In this document: in pieces, positions 1 to 4,879 of the stretch
Numbering within the stretch: position 1 is the stretch's first letter
How the letters are laid out: each line of letters opens with the position of its first letter
Assembly: GCA_003455715.1 (NCBI GenBank)
Contig: DMQJ01000103.1
Span: 1 to 6,637, forward strand
Direction: 5' to 3'
Length of the DNA: 6,637 nucleotides
DNA from: Acidimicrobiaceae bacterium
Lineage (GTDB): Bacteria; Actinomycetota; Acidimicrobiia; Acidimicrobiales; Ilumatobacteraceae
Made by a program: the position numbers and the translations under genes
Notes under the pieces: model-generated
The model's database searches: none
What the model was told of the DNA's origin: nothing
Seen by the model: only the letters and a program-made list of their open reading frames with translations

Positions 1-351
1 GCCGCCCCCGGCGCGACGGGGGCGGCGGTCGCCGCGATCACCGCGATCACCACGGTCGCCGCGCTCGCGCCGGGCGAGTTGCTGCGTGACAGCTTCGAAG
101 GGGCGCTCGCTCGGCAGGAGTTCGAGCAGGCCGGTGCGAGCCGCCTTCTCCTTGGCACCAGCCACGGAGATGATGGTGATGCCGTCGAGGTCGTTCTCGG
201 CCTCTGCGCGCAACACTTTGCCGACCTTGGCATCGGCGGGCAGCAGGGAGCCGTCGACGACTCCCTTGGGCTTCTGTGCACCTGCGGCCCTCCACGACCA
301 CGTGCCGTCGGGGCGCGCGCTGGTGAGCTCGATATCAATCCTGCGGGACAT
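1..351 (-). CDS. Conserved hypothetical protein with GDR-repeat tail (3' end cut by window edge)
   Basis: This reading frame runs from an ATG at 351-349 to the left edge with no stop, giving 117 visible residues. I do not recognise a named family. The first ~65 residues look like a small beta-rich domain: an MSRRIDIEL strand, GTWSWRAAG, a VVDGSLLP turn, then KVGKVLRAEAE and DGITIISV. That pattern is loosely reminiscent of an S1/OB-type barrel, but this is only an impression. Residues 94-113 become strongly basic, with four consecutive Gly-Asp-Arg units (98-109) and more Arg and Gly up to the edge. A globular head with an Arg/Gly-rich disordered tail would suit RNA or nucleic-acid contact, which is inference. 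The gene diverges from the carbonic-anhydrase-like gene across 67 bp. There is no Shine-Dalgarno before the ATG, but a TACCGT sits eight bases upstream, so a leaderless transcript is possible. Confidence 0.7.
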   Translation of the reverse strand, partial: MSRRIDIELTSARPDGTWSWRAAGAQKPKGVVDGSLLPADAKVGKVLRAEAENDLDGITIISVAGAKEKAARTGLLELLPSERPFEAVTQQLARRERGDRGDRGDRGDRRPRRAGGG

Positions 352-418
352 AGGGCACCACGGTATCGGCTGGAGAGCACTTCGTTCCATCCTCAACCGG
401 GTCGATACCCTGCTCGCC
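352..418. promoter_or_regulatory. Divergent intergenic region with two possible leaderless-type -10 elements
   Basis: These 67 bases separate two divergent start codons and must hold both promoters unless the starts are wrong. On the plus strand TACCCT (406-411) lies seven bases before the GTG at 419. On the minus strand TACCGT (plus positions 365-360) lies eight bases before the ATG at 351. Both fit the TANNNT -10 pattern, at a distance that would place the transcription start on or next to the start codon. That agrees with the lack of a Shine-Dalgarno on either side. No convincing -35 hexamer is visible for either, and six-base matches with two fixed A/T positions arise easily by chance. 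Confidence 0.25.
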
Positions 419-937
419 GTGCCGATCTATGCCCTTGGCGAGCATGTTCCCGCCATCCATCCCGACGCTTACATCCACCCCGACGCCGTCATCATCGGCG
501 ATGTGCGCATCGCCAGGGAGGCCAGCATCTGGCCCGGCGCTGTGCTGCGCGGCGACGAGGGGTTCATCTCCATCGGGGCACGCACCAGCATTCAAGACAA
601 CTGTGTGCTGCACACCACGCCCGAGTGGCCCACGGTGGTCGGCGACGATTGCGTGGTGGGCCACATGGTGCACCTGGAGGGCTGCACCATCGAGTCGGGC
701 TGCCTGGTGGGCAACGCGAGCGTGGTGCTGCACCGAGTGGTGGTGCGCACCGGCGCGATCGTTGCTGCCAATGCGGTCGTGCTGAACGACACGGAGGTGC
801 CATCACGGGCGCTGGCAGTCGGCACGCCGGCCGTCATCAAGGCCGACCGTGCCCGGCAGAGCGACATCGATCGCGGTGTCCGGTCGTACGTCCACCGGGC
901 GCGCCGCTACCGCACCGACCTGCGCCGGATCGACTGA
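419..937 (+). CDS. Gamma-class carbonic anhydrase-like hexapeptide-repeat protein
   Basis: A 172-residue left-handed beta-helix protein of the gamma-carbonic anhydrase / acyltransferase-like family. The GTG start at 419 gives MPIYALGEHVPAIHPDA, the usual opening of the family. The same frame is open further upstream, but that stretch is not family-like and overlaps the divergent gene. Hexapeptide turns run from about residue 20 to 130 (HPDAVIIGDV, GDDCVVGH, GCLVGNAS). Family residues visible are R44 and D46 in LRGD, Q59 in SIQDN and H65 in CVLH. The second metal site is H82 in VVGH. The third canonical His, five residues after H82, is E87 here, with a His at 85 (GHMVHLEGC). The C terminus is an Arg-rich helix, as in Cam-type proteins. 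True members hydrate CO2, but many homologues have no shown activity, so the enzymatic role is uncertain. The stop overlaps the prmA start, so the two are probably co-transcribed and translationally coupled. Confidence 0.88.
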   Translation: MPIYALGEHVPAIHPDAYIHPDAVIIGDVRIAREASIWPGAVLRGDEGFISIGARTSIQDNCVLHTTPEWPTVVGDDCVVGHMVHLEGCTIESGCLVGNASVVLHRVVVRTGAIVAANAVVLNDTEVPSRALAVGTPAVIKADRARQSDIDRGVRSYVHRARRYRTDLRRID

Positions 938-1722
938 TGCAAGCACTGGTGGTGACCGTATCGCCGGCCGAGGTAGAGGTGGCCAGCGATGCACCGTGGG
1001 GGTTGGGTGTGGTGGCCGTCGAAGAGCGAGTGGCAGGCGATCTGGTGGAGCTCTGGACGTCTCTGGGCGACGAGCCGGTGCAGCCCGAGCTGCCGTGGCC
1101 GTGGCGCTTCGAGACGGTCGACGAAACAGTGGCCGACACGTGGCGGGAGTTCGCCGAACCAATCGAGGTGGAGGCGGGCCTTGTCGTGCGGCCCGCCTGG
1201 GTGTCGTTCGAAGCGCCAGCGGGCACCACGGTGTTGCACATCGAGCCAGGTGCCACGTTCGGGATGGGCGATCACCCCACAACGGTGCTCTGCTTGCGGG
1301 CGGTGCGTCGCCTGGTGCAGCCGGGTTGCACGGTGCTCGACGTGGGCTGCGGTAGCGGGGTGCTGGCGGTGGCCGCGATGGTGTTCGGTGCCGGCTCGGC
1401 AGTTGGTGTCGACATTGCGCCTGCGGCAGTGCCGGTCACCCTCGCCAATGCCGCCGCCAACGGGGTGGACGTGATGGTGAGCACCACTGATCTCGCCGAT
1501 GTGGCTGGCGAGTTCATCGTGGTGCTGGCCAACATCCTCGCCCCAACGCTGGTGGCACTGGCGGCCGACCTCCGCCGTGTGCTGGCGCCGAGTGGGCGGT
1601 TGGTCATCAGCGGCATCCTCGCCGACGCCCATCAGCACGTGCTCGACGCGCTGGCCCCGCTGGTGGTGGAGCACACCGAGGAACTCGATGGCTGGGTGGC
1701 GGTCACACTGCGTCAGCCCTGA
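937..1722 (+). CDS. prmA: Ribosomal protein L11 methyltransferase (PrmA)
   Basis: A 261-residue class I SAM-dependent methyltransferase. PrmA enzymes methylate lysines and the alpha-amino group of ribosomal protein L11 in the cytoplasm. The family-specific FGMGDHPTT (residues 108-116) corresponds to the usual FGTGxHPTT, with Met replacing the first Thr. It is followed by SAM motif I, VLDVGCGSGVLAVAA (133-147), an acidic ribose-binding VGVDIAP (156-162), and NILAP (199-203), the equivalent of the PrmA NILA motif near the active site. The N-terminal L11-recognition region is short, as the whole protein is somewhat smaller than E. coli PrmA. The ATG at 937 shares its A with the upstream TGA (TGATG) and has no strong Shine-Dalgarno, so translation probably depends on ribosomes finishing the upstream gene. 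The 3' end overlaps the convergent regulator gene by 10 bp. A methyltransferase acting on another protein is possible but less likely given the motif set. Confidence 0.9.
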   Translation: MQALVVTVSPAEVEVASDAPWGLGVVAVEERVAGDLVELWTSLGDEPVQPELPWPWRFETVDETVADTWREFAEPIEVEAGLVVRPAWVSFEAPAGTTVLHIEPGATFGMGDHPTTVLCLRAVRRLVQPGCTVLDVGCGSGVLAVAAMVFGAGSAVGVDIAPAAVPVTLANAAANGVDVMVSTTDLADVAGEFIVVLANILAPTLVALAADLRRVLAPSGRLVISGILADAHQHVLDALAPLVVEHTEELDGWVAVTLRQP

Positions 1723-2444
1723 TCGTTCCCCGAGCGAGCAAGGGCACGGTAACGGCTGGGGGTGAGGCCGACGTGATGTTGGAACTGGCGGCTGAGCTGG
1801 CTCTGGTCGAAGAAGCCGCATGCAGCGGCGATGTGGGCGATCGGCATGTCGGTCGTCACCAGCAGGCTGGCGACATGTTCGAGTCGGGTTCGCAGCACGT
1901 ACTGCTTGGGGGTCACGTTGAGCACCCGGCGCATCGCACGCTCGAGACGATCGGCGCTCATCCCCGCCGCTTCGGCGATGTCGCGCACCAGGAGTGGGCT
2001 GGCGTACGAGCGGCGCACCAACTCCACCGCCGAACGGAGACCTCCGAGCCCGGCCGTTCCACGGGGGAGTTGCACCGGTACCGACACCGCCACCACCACC
2101 GGGTCGTTGCCGAGGTGGTGGAGCACCTTGCTGGAGAGATACCAGTCGGATCTCCCGCGTGCATCAGAAATGAGCTCCAGCTGATTGCGCGAGGGTCGGC
2201 CGGTGGCGAACAGCGATCGGTCCTGTGCGTCGTAGGAGGCAGCCAGCTCGGGCGCAAACAGATCACGGGCGCGTAACCCAAGCACATCGTCGACGCGACG
2301 GGCGCCGATGCGAGCGATGAACGCATCGTTCACCCCTACGTATCGGCCCTCGACATCCTTGACGCAGATCATCACGTGCGGAACGCCGTCGAAGAGGCGC
2401 AGCAGAAGGTCGAGGGCGTCGGAGGCCACGACACAGTGTTGCAC
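1713..2444 (-). CDS. PAS-domain AraC-family transcriptional regulator (regulator 1)
   Basis: A predicted cytoplasmic activator or repressor of 243 residues from the GTG at 2444. A PAS sensor domain spans about residues 12-125, with MICVKDVEGRYVGVNDAF at its start, a DLFAPELA helix, YDAQD, and the WY pair (101-102) before the SVPV strand. An AraC/XylS DNA-binding domain follows (about 136-237) with two helix-turn-helix units: VRDIAEAAGMSADRLERAMR and IAAACGFFDQSQLSRQF, closing with the GLTPSRYR signature. The ligand cannot be read from sequence. The start is uncertain: in-frame GTGs at 2501 and 2429 are alternatives, and none has a good Shine-Dalgarno. An ATG at 2600 would bury 76 bp inside the divergent methyltransferase gene with an unlikely Arg/Pro/Gly-rich leader. 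Divergent placement suggests that it controls the mttB-like gene. It is paralogous to the regulator ending at 4073, with matching domain order and shared motifs throughout. Confidence 0.88.
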   Translation of the reverse strand: MQHCVVASDALDLLLRLFDGVPHVMICVKDVEGRYVGVNDAFIARIGARRVDDVLGLRARDLFAPELAASYDAQDRSLFATGRPSRNQLELISDARGRSDWYLSSKVLHHLGNDPVVVAVSVPVQLPRGTAGLGGLRSAVELVRRSYASPLLVRDIAEAAGMSADRLERAMRRVLNVTPKQYVLRTRLEHVASLLVTTDMPIAHIAAACGFFDQSQLSRQFQHHVGLTPSRYRALARSGNDQG

Positions 2445-2524
2445 TCGCGTTTGTACGAACGGCGTGTTGACCCGAGCCGACTCGCCAAGACTGGCGGCCA
2501 CCGGTCGGAGAAGATGCGCGCACC
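2445..2524. promoter_or_regulatory. Divergent regulator 1 / mttB-like promoter region with a near-palindrome
   Basis: About 80 bp lie between the preferred regulator start and the methyltransferase ATG. Positions 2449-2460 read GTTTGTACGAAC, a 12-bp inverted repeat in which five of six pairs match, centred on GTAC. It could be an operator, although AraC proteins more often bind direct repeats. TTGACC at 2467-2472 matches an actinobacterial -35 element for rightward transcription. A partner -10 at the proper distance is poor: AAGACT at 2487-2492 is the nearest, with a spacer of only 14 bp. A GGAG at 2507-2510 is too far from the ATG (14 bases) for an ideal ribosome site. If the regulator really starts at 2501, most of this stretch would be coding. 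Confidence 0.25.
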
Positions 2525-4057
2525 ATGACTGACTCCGAACGCCGCACGCGGGGCGGGGGCCGCGACGGCCGCCGGGCGCTGCGCAGCGCACCCCAGGCAA
2601 TGTTCCCTACCCTCGTGCGAAACATTCCCACCTACGAGCTCCTGCCGTCGGAGGCCGTGGAGATGATCCACGACGAGTCGATGAAGATTCTCGAGGACGT
2701 CGGCTGCGAGTTCCGCGACGAGGAGGCGCTGTCGTACTGGCGCTCCGCCGGTGCCGACGTGCATGACAGCCGAGTGCGAATCGACCGCGACTTGCTGATG
2801 GCACTCATCTCCACGGCCCCGTCGGAGTTCACGCTCCACGCGCGCAACCCGGAGCGCTCCGTGCAGATCGGTGGGCGCAACTCGATCTTCGTACCGATGT
2901 ACGGCGCGCCCTACGTGCGCGATCTGGACGGTGCCCGTCGCTACGGCTCACTCGACGACCTCAACAACTTCCATCGATTGGCGCAAATGTCGGCCCCGTT
3001 GCACTCGGCGTCGTCGATCATCTGCGAGCCGATGGAGATCGCCGTGCCGAAGCGGCACCTGCACATCATCCACTCTGCGATGACCTACTCCGACAAGCCG
3101 TTCATGGGCATTGTCACCTCCAAGGAGCGAGCGGAGGACGTGATGGCGATGGCCGGCATCGTGTTCGGCGAAGAGTTCGTGAAGGACAACACGGTTGTCG
3201 TGTCGATCACCAACTGCAACTCACCATTGGTGTGGGATGCGACGATGCTCGACGCGATGAAGGTGTACGCGGCGTCGAACCAGCCGGTGATCTGCGCCCC
3301 TTTCGCGCTGTGCGGTGCATCGACACCAGCTTCGCCGGTCGGTGCGATTGCCCAGGTGAACGCGGAGGCCCTTGCAGGGGTGGCGTTCACCCAGTTGGTC
3401 CGCGCCGGCGCACCGGTGCTGTACGGGCAGTTCATGATCACCGTCGACATGCGCACCGGGGCACCGATGGGGGGCACCATCGAAGGCGCTCAGATGATGT
3501 ACGTGATGGGTCAACTGGCCCGCCGCTACGGCCTTCCCTGGCGTACCTCGGGGTTCCATGTTGGGTCGAAGGTGAACGACGCGCAGGCCGGCTACGAGGC
3601 CAACATGCTGATGCACGCTGCGATCCTCTCCGGCGCCAACTACATCTGGCACTCGGCAGGCTGGCTGGAGGCCGGCCTGGCGTGCGGCTATTCCAAGTTC
3701 GTCACCGACGTCGAGCAGTTGCATGGCTGGTACCGCTATGCCGGCGGTCTGTCGTTCGACGACTTCACGGACGCCATGGCCGCCGTGCGCGAGGTGGGAC
3801 CACAGGGTCACTACTTGGGTACCAAGCACACGTTGGAGCACTTCGAGTCGGCGTTCTTCAGCCCGTCGATCATGGACTTCAACTCGTTCGAGCAGTGGAC
3901 CGCGGAGGGGGCGAAGGACCACGACGAACGAGGCCGCGACAAGGCTCGGGCGCTGTTGGCCGGCTACGAGCAGCCTCCGATGGAGGCATCGATCGCAGAG
4001 GGTTTGGCCGACTTCATCGCCAGGCGCGAGCGAGAACTCCCCGACACCGTCAGCTGA
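2525..4057 (+). CDS. MttB-superfamily (trimethylamine/betaine:corrinoid) methyltransferase-like protein, non-pyrrolysine
   Basis: A 510-residue protein of the MttB superfamily, predicted to be a cytoplasmic TIM-barrel enzyme. Characterised members move a methyl group from a quaternary or tertiary amine (trimethylamine, glycine betaine, proline betaine, carnitine) to a cob(I)alamin-carrying protein. The Arg-rich leader (residues 6-20), the IPTYELLPSEAVEMIHDES opening and KILEDVGCEF are typical. So are PVGAIAQVNAEALAG (271-285), SKVNDAQAGYEAN (348-360) and the C-terminal WTAEGAKDHDERGRDKA block (458-474). The leader supports ATG 2525 over the internal ATG at 2600, and length fits the family. 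The frame has no TAG codon, so this is not the pyrrolysine trimethylamine enzyme but belongs with MtgB/MtpB-type homologues. The substrate is unknown. No corrinoid protein gene is adjacent. It is flanked by two PAS-AraC genes, diverging from one and converging on the other 15 bp downstream. The nearby putA makes proline betaine a candidate substrate. Confidence 0.88.
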   Translation: MTDSERRTRGGGRDGRRALRSAPQAMFPTLVRNIPTYELLPSEAVEMIHDESMKILEDVGCEFRDEEALSYWRSAGADVHDSRVRIDRDLLMALISTAPSEFTLHARNPERSVQIGGRNSIFVPMYGAPYVRDLDGARRYGSLDDLNNFHRLAQMSAPLHSASSIICEPMEIAVPKRHLHIIHSAMTYSDKPFMGIVTSKERAEDVMAMAGIVFGEEFVKDNTVVVSITNCNSPLVWDATMLDAMKVYAASNQPVICAPFALCGASTPASPVGAIAQVNAEALAGVAFTQLVRAGAPVLYGQFMITVDMRTGAPMGGTIEGAQMMYVMGQLARRYGLPWRTSGFHVGSKVNDAQAGYEANMLMHAAILSGANYIWHSAGWLEAGLACGYSKFVTDVEQLHGWYRYAGGLSFDDFTDAMAAVREVGPQGHYLGTKHTLEHFESAFFSPSIMDFNSFEQWTAEGAKDHDERGRDKARALLAGYEQPPMEASIAEGLADFIARRERELPDTVS

Positions 4058-4072
4058 GGGCGCGGGGCTCGT

Positions 4073-4879
4073 TCAGCGTTCCGTCGCACGGGTGAGGGCG
4101 CGCCACCGCACCGGCGTGTAGCCAACCACGCGACGGAAGTGGCGGCTGAAGGCGCTTTGGTCGTAGTAGCCACATGCCGTGGCGATCTCTACGAGCGGCT
4201 CGTCGGTGGTCTCCAAGCGACGAAGTGCCTCTTCGAGACGGAATCGCATCACCAGTTGCTTCGGGGAGAGACCGAGGGTGCGGCGGGCGGTTCGTTCGAG
4301 CTGGCCCGTCGTCATGCCCGCTGCGGTGGCCATGTCGTCGACCGTGAGTGGCGAGGCAAATCGCTGTCGGGCAACGTCGACTGCGGACGCCAGCTGCGCA
4401 TGGGTGGACACCGAGTCGAGACGTGCCCTAAGATCGACGCTGACTGCCACCAGGCCGAGTGCTCGACCCTGGTTGTCGACCCAACGCGACTTCGATGTGA
4501 CGTACCACCCCATCGAGCCGTCGCCTCTCGGGATGAGCTCGAGTTCATTGGTGAGCATGCGCCCTGTTGCCAGCACCTCGCGGTCTTGTGCCTCGTAGCG
4601 CTCGGCGAGCTCAGACGGGTAGAGGTCGCGGGCCGTGCGCCCGACGACCCGGTCGACCCCGGCCACGCCGGCGCGCTCGGCGAATGCAACGTTGGCGGCC
4701 AGATAGACGCCCTCGGCGGACTTTACGCAGAACAGCACACCTGGAGTCGTGGCCAGCACATCGGTGACGGCGACGAGCGATGGGTCGAGCACCGCTCCAT
4801 CTAAGTGGATGTTTTCGGCCGCGTTGGCGATGGATACGTACAAGACGGAACTGCCCTCCTTCGGCTTCCATGCAGCCAT
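4073..4879 (-). CDS. PAS-domain AraC-family transcriptional regulator (regulator 2)
   Basis: A 268-residue paralogue of the regulator at 1713-2444 with the same layout. A PAS domain covers about residues 35-150 (LFCVKSAEGVYLAAN, ARDLYPSELAERYEAQD, GWYVTSK). An AraC DNA-binding domain covers about 160-264, with VDDMATAAGMTTGQLERTAR as the first helix-turn-helix and IATACGYYDQSAFSRHFRR as the second, ending in GYTPVRWR. Ligand and target are not deducible directly, but the divergent position makes putA the likely target. From the ATG at 4879 the start codon overlaps the putA ATG inside a CATG palindrome. An in-frame TTG at 4843, preceded by AAGGAGG with an 11-base spacer, is a credible alternative that would give 256 residues and free the promoter space. 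Its end is 15 bp from the end of the convergent methyltransferase gene. Confidence 0.87.
   Translation of the reverse strand: MAAWKPKEGSSVLYVSIANAAENIHLDGAVLDPSLVAVTDVLATTPGVLFCVKSAEGVYLAANVAFAERAGVAGVDRVVGRTARDLYPSELAERYEAQDREVLATGRMLTNELELIPRGDGSMGWYVTSKSRWVDNQGRALGLVAVSVDLRARLDSVSTHAQLASAVDVARQRFASPLTVDDMATAAGMTTGQLERTARRTLGLSPKQLVMRFRLEEALRRLETTDEPLVEIATACGYYDQSAFSRHFRRVVGYTPVRWRALTRATER
4855..4861 (-). promoter_or_regulatory. Possible Shine-Dalgarno AAGGAGG that would favour a TTG start at 4843
   Basis: On the minus strand AAGGAGG is a strong match to the 16S anti-Shine-Dalgarno and ends 11 bases before an in-frame TTG (4843-4841). It lies inside the first ten codons of the longer reading of regulator 2. 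Strong Shine-Dalgarno sequences are otherwise scarce in this window. If it is used, the regulator begins at 4843 and its start no longer overlaps the putA start. The spacing is slightly long and TTG is a weak start codon, and Lys-Glu-Gly codons (AAG GAG GGC) could produce the motif by chance. Confidence 0.35.

Noticed and set aside
25..60. CRISPR or tandem DNA repeat at the left edge (GCGATCACC-type units)
   Set aside because: The units are nine bases long without spacers and are explained by Gly-Asp-Arg codons of the minus-strand gene.
86..418. Extension of the gamma-carbonic anhydrase frame upstream to an ATG at 86
   Set aside because: The extra 111 residues overlap the divergent minus-strand gene and do not resemble the family, whose normal N terminus begins at the GTG at 419.
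79..936. Extension of the prmA frame upstream to an ATG at 79
   Set aside because: The added 286 residues are Arg/His/Pro/Gly-rich and overlap the gamma-carbonic anhydrase-like gene and the divergent hypothetical gene. The family-like start is the ATG at 937.
907..1821. A 304-codon open frame on the minus strand
   Set aside because: It is antisense to prmA and spans the end of regulator 1 in another frame. The product is His/Arg/Pro-rich with no motif, while prmA on the plus strand carries family signatures.
2445..2600. Extension of regulator 1 to the ATG at 2600
   Set aside because: It would overlap the start of the methyltransferase gene by 76 bp, and the added leader is Gly/Arg/Pro/Cys-rich with no similarity to regulator 2.
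4053..4077. GCTGA...TCAGC inverted repeat at the convergent junction, as a bidirectional terminator
   Set aside because: The stem is only five pairs with a 15-base loop and no T-tract on either side, and the repeat arises partly from the two TGA stop codons.
3221..4095. Long frames on both strands inside the methyltransferase gene (minus 3221-3922, plus 3232-4095)
   Set aside because: Both products are Arg/Gly/His-rich and unlike any family, and they lie within a full-length MttB-superfamily gene with continuous homology.
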